From assembly GCF_019320115.1 (NCBI RefSeq), contig NC_089591.1, positions 61,451,798 through 61,515,797 of the forward strand: a DNA stretch of 64,000 nt, read 5' to 3'. Below, one piece after another: positions 47,051 to 58,620 of this stretch. Under the pieces are notes generated by a model, which did not search any database, was not told where the DNA came from, and saw only the letters and a list, made by a program, of their open reading frames with translations. Position 1 is the stretch's first letter. Each line of letters starts with the position of its first letter. The DNA comes from Miscanthus floridulus (Eukaryota; Streptophyta; Magnoliopsida; Poales; Poaceae). Made by a program: the position numbers and the translations under genes.

Positions 47051-48355
47051 CAGAAATTCTCTTCAAGGATTCCTAGGATAGAAATGAAGTCTTTATTATA
47101 TCCTCTTTATCAACTTCGCTAGGAAACTTACAAGTTATGTTTGGGGGAGGCGGGTATTGAACCAACATCATAGAATTCACATATTAGCAACATCATGCAA
47201 GGCATTTGTGGCCTCCCTAGCCTTTTTTTTAAATTGATCCTCACCGCCCTATCAACTTTTTACTATAGCATGGTTACTAAAGCCAACGATGATTTCAACT
47301 TATCACTTTCAGTTGCAAACCAACGGTTATAAACTCGATTATCTCCATCGAGGGTGAAAACCAATGACGTTGCGACCTTGCATCCCATTTGTGATGAAGG
47401 TTCCAGAGTAGTGCTAGTTGTTGACAGTAGGTATCATGTTGCTTTTGTGTTTACTAGTAGGCAAGGACTAGACTTGTATCAAACCTTATATTTCACTTAC
47501 AATAGGTTCAAAAGATTTTATGCCAAAGCACTTAGTCACTGATGGGATCCTAGGCACTTACATATTGCAAACCCTTACCCCATAGATCAAAACACAATTA
47601 TTATATATATTGAACACCATTACATTAATCATTTGCTCTCCATTAACGATAGACCATAAGAAAGATTATAGATGACCCTCCATGGTCCCTGTTTGAGGCT
47701 GTGGCAATGGTGGGCACACAGGGTTGCATGCAGGGCATATAACCTTACAATCAGCCATTGAAAAGTAGCAACTGAATTGGCATTTTGTTCATACAGCAAT
47801 AGCAGTCAACCTCCCCACATATATATCTAATACAGAATTTGACTGTAAATTTTGTCTCAGGTACCGATGTGTTCCTCAGCACAAAAGCTTCTAATGTTTT
47901 GTTGGTAGGACTATTTTGGTAGGTTTTTGTATCTCCAATCTTAGAGAGTGTTGGACTACCTATTGGACAAAAAATTATAAGTAAAGCCGGAGATAATATA
48001 CACACATATAAAAGTTGACCAAAGACAAGATGGTGATGTAAACTTACAATGGAAAGGAAGGCACCTAAAAATAACGAAGGACAAGATTATCCTCACATAC
48101 AAAAGTTTGCCAGAATAGCTCTTCATGTTGTTTCTCAATGTTTTTCTCAATCGAGCTAACCTTATGTTGCAGGGTTATAGTTGTACTTTCGAAGAAAATA
48201 ATGTGCTCTAAACCATCGTGGTTTCCAAGACCTCTAATATATTTAAAGGCAAGTTCTCCATGTGAGACATTTTGATTCATTTTGAATATATAATGGATGT
48301 TTTATAGCTGTATTTCACAGTTTCAGTGAATTGAACAATTATGAATGTATCCCAT
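47051..48355. other. Intergenic, AT-rich, no gene seen
   Basis: Small open frames on both strands show no domain or codon bias. Nothing else was recognised. Confidence 0.4.
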
Positions 48356-48359
48356 GTTC

Positions 48360-48440
48360 TCTAATAACAACAAAAAAGACAGACCTAGTGCCGGAGGCTC
48401 CCACATAAGTGGGGTCTGGGAAAGGGAATCGCAAGTAATA
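48360..48440 (-). mobile_element. Candidate SINE fragment
   Basis: An A-rich AACAACAAAAAA followed by GACCTAGTGCCGGAGGCTCC and CCCACATAAGTGGGGTCTGG resembles the 3' region and tail of a short plant retroposon in reverse orientation. It is recognised from memory of grass repeats only; its ends and RNA polymerase III boxes were not identified. Confidence 0.35.
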
Positions 48441-48668
48441 AGTAGCCTCAAATAGATTTCATAATTCTATATTTTAGTTTAAGGATTTGCAAAATTCTTA
48501 ATACAATCCAAGTTTTCTATTAAGGATGTTTGGCGGTAACTAACCTTTGCCAAATTTATGCACCGGAATTCAGGATTCGTTACTCGACTGCTTTTAGTTA
48601 TTGGCACATACAACAAGGTAGCAATCAATTGTTTTGGAGAAGACTTTTGGATGACTTCTCATATCTTC

Positions 48669-48760
48669 TACTCACTAGTAGAAATATGAACATACATGAC
48701 GAACAACTTTCGTCAGGGTAGAAGCGCTACCGGTCATAAAGAACTTTTTAATGACAAAAT
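48669..48760 (+). other. Candidate CACTA transposon terminus
   Basis: CACTAGTAGAAATATGAAC resembles the CACTACTAGAAA-type end of En/Spm elements and is followed by short TCGTCA/TGACGA motifs in both orientations, like subterminal binding sites. No matching second end was located in the window. Confidence 0.3.
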
Positions 48761-48899
48761 TCGTGATGAAATTCCGTTTTTAAAAAACGGAGCATCACAT
48801 TGGTTGTGCTGTGACGAACCCGAGCTTTTGGCCTTAGAACTTCTAGGAGAGACTTCAATACCCACCTCTTTTATTTTGCATTTGCAATGGTAATAGCAA

Positions 48900-51235
48900 G
48901 AAAACTGAAGCCTGTGTATTATGGGATTTATTTACTGACCTTGGTTTATGTTCCACCGCAGCACGCTGAAACGGTGTAAATTTGGTGGACAAAAAGAATA
49001 GCCATACAAAATCGAACCATCGTAGCTTCGCAACCGAGAAATGGAGTAGGTACATAGGTAGGATGAAAATGGTGCCGGCGAAACGGCCACGTCTCCACAC
49101 TTCCGAGTTCCGACCACGAGTGGCCGTGCATGCCCGCCCCTAGCGCGGCCAGGCCCCGGTATAGTCATCCAAAATTTGGACGTTCGCGTGCTCAGCTCGG
49201 CGGCCACCACACAAAAGCATGCCATAACGCCGGCAACTTGAAGGCCTGCGCTCTGCCCCACTCGCGTCCGCAGCAAATCCGCGAATTTTACCAAGTTTTG
49301 CACGCATTTTTCTTGGCAGAACGGCTGCCAATTCTTACTGCCACCAACCAGATACTCTGCTTTCATCTTGTTTTGTTCTTGTGCTCGCACGCGCTGTCTC
49401 TGACTCGTGACTTGCGAGTTCAGTTCTCTCCCGTGCATGAATTTTTTTTTATGGTCTGGTACGGGGCCACGCAGTCGGCACGTCTGCCTGAAGTTGCATG
49501 GCGGAACATGCGACAAAAGCCATGTTTCTGTCACACACGAGCCAGTAGCCGGATGCCGCTGTCGTTGGTGACGTGTTCACGAATATGCAGGTCCCTAGTG
49601 GTGGATACGTTAATAGTCATTTTCGCTTTAAGCGAAAGAGGATGATTAGTCTACAATATATGGACCACGGTAATAGTAAAGGACATGCACAGAATTGAAG
49701 CTACTGCTTTGGGCAAGCACGAGTCAATGTCCTCTGCTATTTGGATGTAAATTCAGCTCATACCCATTTCGATACATGGGTGTTCCCTATGCACGTTAAT
49801 TAGTAAATTAAATAACAAGGATTGAAAAATAATAGAAGAAATATTTGAAATAAGATTTAAACATTGGAAGCGATGTCCCTTTCACAACAAGGTGGTAGGC
49901 TAGTGCTAATAAATTTGGTCCGTGGTGGAGCCATAAGGTTTTTTTGAGCCCAAGAGATCTTCATTATGTAAAAAGTTACCTACTCCGTAATAAATTATAG
50001 TGTTTTTTTAAGATAAAGAAAATTTTCTTTTCAAGTTCACCGACAAGCCCCCGCCGGCTGCCCAGGGTGGCCGTACGTGTTCTGTCAATGAATTTGATCT
50101 CGCTTGGATTACTAATGTTTATGATCTTTTTTTAGGGACCAAAGAGGTTTTAATTCTGTTTGGTTGAGTGCACAACTTATGCAGAGACTAGAAAAAAACT
50201 ATTTTTTCTTTTTAAAAAAGAGGTGCTCTTATAAGTTATAATGATGATTTTAGTATTAGTTTGTGCCATTTGGACAAGTTCGCTCCTTCGGTTTCTTTGT
50301 GCAGTCTTTCCTAGAGGATTTATTAAGCCTGATTGGGGCTCCGGCTCTGGTTATAGCTCCTCTTGTAGAGCAGCTTCTCTTGAAGCCGTTTTAAAAAATA
50401 TTATAAAAATAACTTCAATGGTAATTTTGTAATAATTTTGTATCATGTTCACGAGGAGAACAAAACGGCTCCGCCTTCTGCGAACTCTTTGCAAGGAGCA
50501 GCAATAAGTCGGAGCTGGAGGCCTGCTAAAGGAGGCCTAAGCTGACAAGCCCACGAGAGATTTTGGGCCCGGAACATAATCATGGCAACTGCATGTTCCA
50601 TGCTGGGCCGTACACTGAGACTGAGAGTCTGAGACATACTAGCAAGATGGACTCGTCCCTATCAAGTTGAGCCCAAGTAAATTTACAGCCCGTCTCTATC
50701 TGCTGAGGTGCCCAACTTGGGTTTAAACTAGGAGCTGCCGCGCCCCCGGCTTGGTTGGCAGTTGGCACGCCCATTGGCAATGGCACCTGACCTGTGTCTG
50801 TGTGATGTGGATTGTGATGCGAGAGCGTCAGGGGTTACGTCAGGCCTGACATAATCTTCAAACCGCCCACCGGATTAGGAACCCTAAACCGCTGTTGCTG
50901 AGATTTCATAATGCAGGCGCCTCCCCAAGTGGGTAATTAGTTGTAAACTAATGCGACGCAAGATTTCGTTGTCTTCCTGCATGCTGTTGCCACAGATGAC
51001 TAAACGCTAGCTCCTAGCGTACGCCAAGTGTGCTTTTGCTAATAAAATAGGGCCTGGCCGGGCCCATTCAGTTTTTGCTAAAATAAAAGAGAGAGACTTC
51101 AATTCCTCTCTTGCTTGTGGCTGCAGTTTTGGCGGTCAAGTCAATATACTGCTAGTCCTTCACTGCAATATTGCTTGTACGACGAGTACGTCCCATGTAG
51201 TACAGATTGGGCACACCGTACATCGACGATGCATC
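48900..51235. other. Intergenic, no convincing gene
   Basis: A 200-aa minus-strand frame (49534-48932) has no domain, overlaps a plus-strand frame of similar length and lacks a promoter, so it was not called. 50150-50560 contains inverted GGCTCCG/CGGAGCT phrases suggesting a degraded MITE. Confidence 0.4.
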
Positions 51236-51365
51236 GGCCCATTCGCTTCGCTGAAAAAACAAGCCGAAACACTGTTCCTGCTGATTTGTTGGGAGAGAAA
51301 AATACTATTCCGGACTAAAAAAACAAGCTGAAAAAGTACGGATTATAATACAAGCGTACAGGGCC
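51236..51365. mobile_element. Short TIR element related to 9195-9330
   Basis: The left end is GGCCCATTCGCTTCG; the reverse complement of the right end is GGCCCTGTACGCTTG. The interior contains AGCCGAAACACTGTTCCTGC, the counterpart of the core repeat in the element at 9195. No clear target duplication was seen. Confidence 0.5.
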
Positions 51366-51875
51366 GACGACGACTGCATCGTCGCACCCAAGGACCAAGG
51401 TACATCCTCAGCACGCGCTCGATGCTGGAAGGCAAGACTGGCCCTATTACGACGATATATGCTGCCATGGCTGTTCATCATCCTACAACATCAGGATTAG
51501 TATATATCAAATGCAGTAGCTGCGCATACATCTTGCAGCACTTGAAGGGTAAAGGGATGAGTATAACTAAGATGAGTCACTGGTTTTGCACCTTAAATTT
51601 AGCGAGGCTATTAGAAGACTGAAGGTGAAACTCATAATAATCAAGCACTGAAATGGACTCGAAATAATATTTATATTAGCGAAATGAAGAATAACATATA
51701 TAATACGTATAACAGAAATGCAACTACATACGATGTACACATACGCCGGCCATACCGGCCTGGACATCTACTACAATACCAAATGGCAAAATGCCCCAAA
51801 GAGGAAGCTCTAGTAGCTAGCTAAACGCACAAATATCAGGCAAAAAAAAAAAAAGCATCTATCATCATGGCTAAT

Positions 51876-52220
51876 TCACTTCTGCTGGGACGAGGACAGT
51901 ATGTCCTGCATATACTTGTCCGTGCGGTCGAGCTCCTGCAGCATGGCAGCCACCTTCCGGTCGGCCTCCGTCACCGTCTCGCTGAGGTGCTCGCTCAGCA
52001 GCCTCGCGTACCCCATCTCCTCCTTCACCTTCATCCACTCCTTGCGCACCTTGGTCAGGTTCTTCTCCAGATTGCGCTGCTCCTTGTCCTGGCTCCGGCA
52101 GCCGTGTGATCTGCCGCCGCGGCTGCTCGACGCTCCCTGTCCGGCGTCGTAGAAGCCGTACGGGGATGACGCCGACGGCTGCGAGAAGTCCAGCATCCCG
52201 TTGCGAGTCCACCGCTGCAT
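51876..52220 (-). CDS. Unrecognised 114-aa coiled-coil protein
   Basis: The frame starts ATG at 52220-52218 in exon 2 and encodes 114 residues. Residues 1-45 are Ser/Gly-rich (NGMLDFSQPSASSPYGFYD, SSSRGGRSHG). Residues about 46-110 are a charged helical stretch with heptad spacing of Leu/Met/Val (EQRNLEKNLTKVRKEWMKV, ARLLSEHLSETVTEADRKV, AMLQELDRTDKYMQDIL). There is no signal peptide or membrane segment. A splice acceptor (CCGCAG just before 52229) lies nine bases upstream of the ATG. A donor at 52951/52950 and a TATA box at 53077-53070 make a complete gene: non-coding exon 1, 721-bp 5'UTR intron, coding exon 2. No family was recognised; function unknown. An antisense frame (51901-52152) is a shadow. 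Confidence 0.62.
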   Translation of the reverse strand: MQRWTRNGMLDFSQPSASSPYGFYDAGQGASSSRGGRSHGCRSQDKEQRNLEKNLTKVRKEWMKVKEEMGYARLLSEHLSETVTEADRKVAAMLQELDRTDKYMQDILSSSQQK

Positions 52221-52950
52221 GGTGTGCCGCTGCGGAAGACGACCTTATTAAGATTCGGTTATTGTCCTTGTGATATCTGCATTTGGTAATATCAGATGTT
52301 AATAAGAAGTTAAGAACTGCTGTTTTCTTCTGCAAGGCATCAGGACTTTCGACAGTGCATGTTTACAACCATGTAGTATAAAGGAAAGGAACTAATGTAC
52401 GAATGAGGAACGATGCATCCCTTGTGCTAAATACTTGGGGTCTGCAAATTTCATGTCTACAGGGTCATGATTCATGAGTTCATTGCTTCAGATAATCTGA
52501 AAGCTCGTTGAGATGATTAGTACACTTTCTGGTCTTATGTTGCCAGTATAAATACTACTGACACTATCTGATAATGGAAACTACATCTTTCAATCTCTCA
52601 AATTTGACCACGAGATGATAAATGCCACTGAATCAGACGGAAACAAAACCCTGGATAATCGACATTTTCGACAGCAAGGCTAAGAATTTGGCAGAAGATC
52701 AGATTTACTGAACCATTACTTGTCCCAAATCACAGTATATATAGTTTCAATGATTGTGGTATGAAAATAAAGTATGCTACAAGATCAAAGAAGAAAACAA
52801 AACTACAGACAGCTCAAATACAAATATGCCGTTTATATATGCTGGTTTTTGACACAGCAAACACTTGTGATATGAAAAAAAGTCTACAAGGAAACCAAAA
52901 CTTGAACACCTCAAAATATGTGTGCTTCTTATGCTACTTTAAGTGTTTAC

Positions 52951-53077
52951 CTTGTATTCTCTGATACCAAGGTATGCGACTCTGACGCCAGCTCTCTTCT
53001 CTCTTTGTTCTGAAAGGTTTTCGTGTTATGAAATGGGTTTGTGGTGGAGGACACATCTAGGGGCTCAGCTATTTATA
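52951..53077 (-). promoter_or_regulatory. TATA box and non-coding first exon of the coiled-coil gene
   Basis: The minus strand reads TATAAATA (53077-53070), so transcription would begin near 53040. About 90 bases of leader follow, rich in GA repeats, ending AATACAAG at 52951 before a GTAAAC donor. The 5'UTR intron (52950-52230) would end at the acceptor before the coding exon. Confidence 0.6.
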
Positions 53078-53079
53078 AT

Positions 53080-53920
53080 TACAACACTTGGTGAAACCTC
53101 CTACCTAATCCATGGGCTGTCCAGCATTTGCCAATGAGGAGACAAACTTTTCCCGGTCAAGGATGGACTAATTAGTGTCACTGGGTTAAAAGAGGAGTGA
53201 CCAAGTTAGCTGTATACAGCTCATGTGATGGCACCCTTAGTACTAAATTAATCCGAGGCGCGTGGCTAACACGGGAAGGCTTGAATAGTCTGATGCGTAG
53301 CAGGAATCTTAGGTGCTAAATTACTCGCGAGGCATGTGGCGAGTACGACGCGATCTAAAAAAAGCAGACGATGTAGGTTTGAGCAAGGAAGGCCGGCTAA
53401 GGGAATCAGATAGCCTGAACTGAAGTCCTTCTTAGTTAATTGGTGCTGTTGTGACCGGCCGTATTGTACTAACTGAATTAAGCAGACTCTCAGAGACAAC
53501 AAGGTAAAATTGGACCACAAACGAAGTAGAGTTACTGATCACTTTGTATGGACAATAAGGGTATTGTATCTCACTGAACAAAGAGTCCAGTATTTACTCC
53601 TTTTTTGTTCAGCCAGTGGCGCGCTGTGTCAGAATTCTGCAGAATTCTCTTTAGTCCATGTTTGCTGGTTGGGTGGGATTGGTTTCCTTAGATGTTTTCC
53701 TTTTAACTTAGAATGCTGATTCTTTTTAACTAGTGTATCAACCCATACTCCTATGTGGACTAAAACCTATCCTTTGGAAGACAGGATCGCAAAAGTATAG
53801 ATACAAGAAAAACATAGGATTATGATAGGGGTGGACCAGGTCCAGTAGCACCTTATATCCCACATATAATTCTATAGCCCATAAATGATGGCCCAATAAG
53901 AATATGATGACTAGGTGTGG
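53080..53920. other. Intergenic, no gene seen
   Basis: No domain-bearing frame was found. The phrase GGCATGTGGCGAGTACGACG near 53330 and GGCGCGTGGCTAACACGG near 53260 resemble the GCGCGTGGC..CCACG phrases of 57400-57520 but are too short to classify. Confidence 0.35.
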
Positions 53921-53929
53921 CGGGTTCCT

Positions 53930-55090
53930 TGCCGTGGCAAGCATCGTTGTTCGTCGGGTGTCACTGAGTGTGGGCCTTCAGTGGTTCGGGTGGATTCAAG
54001 AACATAAGAAAAGACACAGAGATGTATCCTGGTTCAGGCTATCGGAGCCCTACGTCTAATAGTGGTTGTTCTTTGTATTCGAGAGCACCCAAATGGGAGG
54101 GGGTTACAACGAAAGAGAGAGATTTGGCAGGGGTCGCTCGGTGCTATCGTAGTCTCATCGGCGGTGAGGTTGGTTTCCCCGACGAGGGTGAAGAACGTTC
54201 CTCTCTCTCATGGGATTGCTATGGGAGGAATGCTCAGCCCTTCCTCTTCACCGAATGGGTTCCTCTGTTCTGTGTTGCCTCTAACCTTTCTGGTCTCATC
54301 CTCCCCCTCTCTATAGGATCCGACCTCCCCCTTATAGACCGAGGAAGGTCGGGTACAAGGCGGTTCAGGGGTTTTGAGTCTATGGTCTACATGCGCCAGA
54401 GTGTAGGAGAGTGCTATTGCGGCATGGATGGACTCTGGCATTGTCGTCGAGTTAGGGGAGCTTCGGGCACCGCCTGGCTCTTCTGGCCCTGACGCTCTGA
54501 CCGTCAGGGGTTATTGGCTTGGACCGAGCTCCATCGGATGAGCCTTCTTGAGGCTTCCTTGGAGGCGAAGGAGCTTGGCACGAGGTGTTGACGAGTGGGT
54601 CTAGGAGCGCCCACGCCCCTAGAGCTAGCGCTGGGAGTTGTCTTCTTGTGTCACGCCACTTGCGTGACTTTGTCGGAGGAGTGGGCGACAGCGCCGCGCA
54701 CTCGTTAGTCGGGGCGACGCTGAGGAGCCCCGAGCCTTGGGTGCTCGGCGAGCTGAGTGGTGATGCTCGGGGCATTGGATTCCTGTCTGGGCACTCTCTT
54801 GGGCTGAGGGCGAGCTCGGGGATCAGGCTCGGGTTGCCATCGGTCGGGAGCTTGGGGTCTTAGTCGAGCCCTCAAACCCTGAGCAAAGGCAAAGGGCGTG
54901 CTCGGGCTCGATCTGATCCTTGGGCAGAGGGGGTACGCGCGAGCGTACCCGATGGGTATAGCCCTCGAGCAATCCTGGCGGGATCAGTCGAGGGGTCTCT
55001 TGGTCGGGAGTCTATCTCCTAAGGACTTGACATACCCATATGTTTGACTCTCGTCACTAGGCCATGCTTCTAGGAAGCAAGAACTGACCT
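53930..55090. mobile_element. Transposon remnant related to 27640-28100 (CACTA-like)
   Basis: It contains the phrases CCTGGTTCAGGCTATCGGAG and CCCTACGTC (54028-54058), close to those at 27737-27757. A GC-rich stretch follows with repeated CTCGGG, GAGCCC and TCGGTCGGGAG words (54700-55010). No terminus or transposase was recognised. Long frames across it lack domains. Confidence 0.35.
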
Positions 55091-55128
55091 TCTATTTCTA
55101 CTGACCGCCTGAAGCGCCGCAACAGTAA

Positions 55129-55399
55129 AGGGCCATTTGGAAGAGCTCCAGTTTCAGCTTCTCTTTAGAGAATCACTCCCAACCAGTCAAATGCTCAAAA
55201 TGCCAACAGTAGATGGGATCAAGAGAGAATCACTTCTCCATACACTAGGATCACTTCTCCTGTTATATTCTGGTGGGATCAGCAGAGGATCACTTCTTAA
55301 GCTCCCCACCATGCTCTCTCATTGGAATCCGATGAAATCACTCCAATCGGATAATCAAGGAGTGAAGCTGAAGCATCAGGCAGTGGAGCTCTCCCAGCC
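55129..55399. mobile_element. Tourist-type MITE, 271 bp
   Basis: TAA flanks both sides (55126-55128 and 55400-55402). The left arm AGGGCCATTTGGAAGAGCTC pairs with the right arm, whose reverse complement is GGCTGGGAGAGCTCCACTG, sharing GAGCTCCA; further in, CAGCTTC occurs on one side and GAAGCTGAAG on the other. Non-coding. Confidence 0.55.
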
Positions 55400-57236
55400 T
55401 AACATGAAGGTCCCAAATCCTGACTGCCCAAAGAACTAGGCCATGCAGCATTGCCACCACCACGTTGGCACAAGGTCGCTGCGCAGCCACACTGGCGACG
55501 CCCCGTGTGCGGAGGGGGGCACCGTGTCACGCCAGTCACCTGCTGTCGGGTTGTCGGCCTCTGATTTTTCCTGTTGCTGGTGGCTGAACTACGAACGGCC
55601 AACTAGACAGCCACTGTTCAGTCTGGTCCTTATGGCCTCACCCCCTCGATCTTGCTTATGCAATCCTAGTATGAGTAGGATCACATATGATTTTGTTTCT
55701 CTAATCAATTTTTATTCAATTGGATTGGATTGAAAATTGTGCATTGTTCTTAACGGTTTTAGTTCAACCATCATATCTATTAGAAATTTTACCTTCATTT
55801 TAGCCAATTCTACTTGTGATGCTAATGGGTAGTTTTCACCAATGGGTAGAGATAGAATGGATAATTTTCGTTGTTAGGTAGAGTCCCTAGTCACGAGCAA
55901 ATACTGGATCCGCCACTCATGATAGGGATCCATATGCAAAACAAAAGATTTTAAAAATAAGATTTTTATTGGAGATGTTGTTTGGATGAGCCCCGGGAAA
56001 CACATAGGAATCTTCCTAGATTCAACACAAAGAGAAACAAAGAGCTTGGAGTGGATTATTTCTTCTTGCACTTTTCCTCTAGAATTGATTGCAAATGAAA
56101 GTTTCCGATGTCATGCTTTTGCCCTATACAAACCAAAGGGATGAACAGTAACTGTTCCTATAGGAATACAATATCTATGACGACTTTGCTATGTTTGTTC
56201 TGCAATCCAAAGGAGGCCAAACAAGAAGACATAAGTATTAAAAGATGGGATTTAGTATATACAACTAATCAAAATTACTCATAGTTTCTCTTCTTATTAT
56301 GTTCGTTTTGAGTGAAAATAGGGCCAAAAAACTCTACAACTGAAGGAGAGTGCACCACTCAACCCATATACAACTTTAGTACATTGAGTGAACAACTATC
56401 ATCTTCAGACAACTACTTTAGCTTCACACCACTACTTGCTCAAATGAACTAAACTGAGCAAATTTTATCGAAATAACCCAACTAGCAGCTCAACTCACAG
56501 AAAGCTAACAACTAAAGCGACTCAGAGCATCTCAACAAGAGGGGAATGTATATGCCACTTAGATATATTGTTGAGCAACACCATAGAGAAAAAAACAAAC
56601 TTGACATGTTGCCGGCGAGCACCACCAACATAGAGCACAACTAACAAACTCGACATGTTGCCGAGCACCACCAACAAGACAGCTTGGAGCACTGCCATGG
56701 CTTGCCGAAACAACGGAGTTGGAAAAGCCTAGCGACGCCTTCAGGAAACAATGCCAAAAACGCTGATGACGCTAGCCCATAATGGTAAAGAGTGATGGCC
56801 GATTGTGATCACCTAACAAATACGATTGCGATCACCTTCCAAATATAACAAAATAATCTATGTTGTTTTCTCTTATCTTTTTTTCAACTCTAATATAATC
56901 TTCATCTCTTGATCTAATAGTGATAGGATGCGGTGCTCTAAACTTACGGGTCAACCTAGGGTAACATGATAAAACACATGTTCTGAGGCGTTTTCTCTTT
57001 GACGAGAGCTTCAATGACTTCCCTTAGAAATTTGTCATTCATGTTCACAGAAACGCGATAATCATCACTTGCTTTTTTTTTTGAGAAATTAGTCATTCGC
57101 CTCCGGGAAGGGCGACGATCATCTCCTTAGTATGTGCACTGTAGTGGGCGCACATGAGGTACTCCATGTTTGGCGCGGCATGTTTGGCTTCAACCTTATT
57201 AACCGAGATGATGCTAACTTGCTAAGCACACAGCCT
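55400..57236. other. Intergenic, no gene seen
   Basis: Mostly AT-rich. A short direct repeat (GACATGTTGCC..GAGCACCACCAACA) occurs at about 56604 and 56656, inflating a small minus-strand frame. Nothing else was supported. Confidence 0.4.
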
Positions 57237-57560
57237 GACCAAAATCAAGGGCGGTAAAAACCTCCAGCAATCACCTGACGCGTTCGAGAACAGAGCTTAT
57301 AACTCGTTCGAAGTAAACTTTCACAGGTCACGGCGAGTGGTTGACCAGTGGACGAGCAGTTGGCGTGTCCAGGTTCGGCGTGCCATGTTGCAACATGGGA
57401 ATAGCTTAATCGCCGGGCGCGTGGCTGCCACGCCGAAAGCCAGTTTTCTTCTCGGTTCAGTACGAATCTTGCGTGCAAGTCGAGACTAAACTAACCAGGG
57501 GCGCGTGGCGACCACGGGACTTGTGAGAATCCGATCCCCGCAAACGACGGCTACGATCAC
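57237..57560. repeat. Local duplication, uninterrupted copy
   Basis: It opens with GACCAAAATCAAGGGCGGT, continues with GTCCAGGTTCGGCGTGCCA, GCAACATGG, CGCCGGGCGCGTGGC and CAGTACGAATCTTGCG, and ends with GCGTGGCGACCACGGGA. The same phrases in the same order occur at 58550-58617, 59404-59550 and 61480-61565, where two transposons separate them. No gene was recognised in it. Confidence 0.75.
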
Positions 57561-57766
57561 CACCAATGCCGCGTCTCGGGCGGTTCAGCTTCAGGCTTCA
57601 GCCAGTGAGAAGATGCGGCGGCGTGTGCTGGCCACAGGAATTCAGCCAGTGAGTGGGGGGTGTCAGAGCCGTGTGGGGACTGTAGCAGGATGGCCGCAAA
57701 ACTGAGCCGAGCAGCATGCTTTGCCTTTCACGACTTGTACAGCGAGGACGAGATAGCTAGGTGGTA

Positions 57767-57991
57767 CTATCTCCGTCCTGAAAAGAACCTAACTGCGCGT
57801 GACATGTCACAAAAATAGTATTCATATTTATAGCTTTAAATTAATTTATTATAAAAATATATTTCGTAATTAATTTAATAGTATTTATTTGATATCATAA
57901 ACATGGATATTTTTTTATTTATAATTAGTTAAATCTAAGGTACTAAAACGTGACACTGTGTTAGAATTGCATTCTTTTTGAACAGAGGTAG
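57767..57991. mobile_element. Stowaway-type MITE, 225 bp
   Basis: The left end CTATCTCCGTCCTGAAAAGAA mirrors the right end (reverse complement CTACCTCTGTTCAAAAAGAA). TA flanks both ends (57765-57766 and 57992-57993). Interior very AT-rich, with GTGACATGTCAC near the left and a GTGTCACG counterpart near the right. Confidence 0.8.
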
Positions 57992-58148
57992 TACTGCACT
58001 GGACTTCCCGGTCCCAGGCCTGACCTAGTACTACGTGTTTCTGAAACTGATTGTTCGGTTTTGCTGCTGAATCACGGAGCTGATTGTTCTGTTTAATCAT
58101 GATTAGAACAAAAATATCAGTCACTCTAAAAAAAAACATCAATTGTTA

Positions 58149-58343
58149 GGTCAATCTCAATGGAGGGTTTTGTAGAGTTTCATGAACATTAAATACGCTG
58201 ACAAGCACTCCATTGATGAAGATAGAGATTATAAAAGTTTTATGGAAGTAGAGAGAGTTTCACGATGATGAAACTCTTCTGCACTATTTTCAAAATATGA
58301 GTATGTTGATAACTGGGCCATGAAACCCTCACTGATACTGGCC
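58149..58343. mobile_element. Tourist-type MITE, 195 bp
   Basis: TTA flanks both ends (58146-58148 and 58344-58346), the Tourist/PIF target. The left arm is GGTCAATCTCAATGGAGGGT and the reverse complement of the right arm is GGCCAGTATCAGTGAGGGTT: imperfect inverted repeats of about 20 bp. Confidence 0.65.
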
Positions 58344-58549
58344 TTACATATATTCTTGTCTGCTCAAGGCAAAATAGTAACACAATAACACCTACTAAAT
58401 TGTCGCAACAATTGGACTATTTTTTTAGTTACGTCATATCTACTTAGAGTTTTTTTTTGGTTTGAAATAAGAAAGAACATTCTGCTCGATCGGAAGAAAA
58501 AAAAAGCTGAAGATATCCAAGATGATGCTCCAATAAGCAAAAGCTGACC

Positions 58550-58617
58550 AAAAATCAAGGGCGTTGAACCTCTACCAATCACTCTCACAGGTCATCACGG
58601 CGAGTACTTAACCAATG
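58550..58617. repeat. Local duplication, second copy, part 1
   Basis: It corresponds to the opening of 57237-57560 (GACCAAAAATCAAGGGCG, CACAGGTCATCACGGCGAG). It ends with TTAACCAATG, the left copy of the target duplication of the element that follows. Confidence 0.75.
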
Positions 58618-58620
58618 TCG

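Noticed and set aside
48932..49534. 200-aa minus-strand open frame
   Set aside because: No domain, unstable composition, overlapped by a comparable plus-strand frame, no promoter or splice context seen.
52958..52971. Minus-strand TTGGTATCAGAGAA resembles a copia primer-binding site
   Set aside because: No LTR ends beside it, the following bases depart from the tRNA match, and it sits in the leader of the coiled-coil gene next to a TATA box and splice donor. Chance match.
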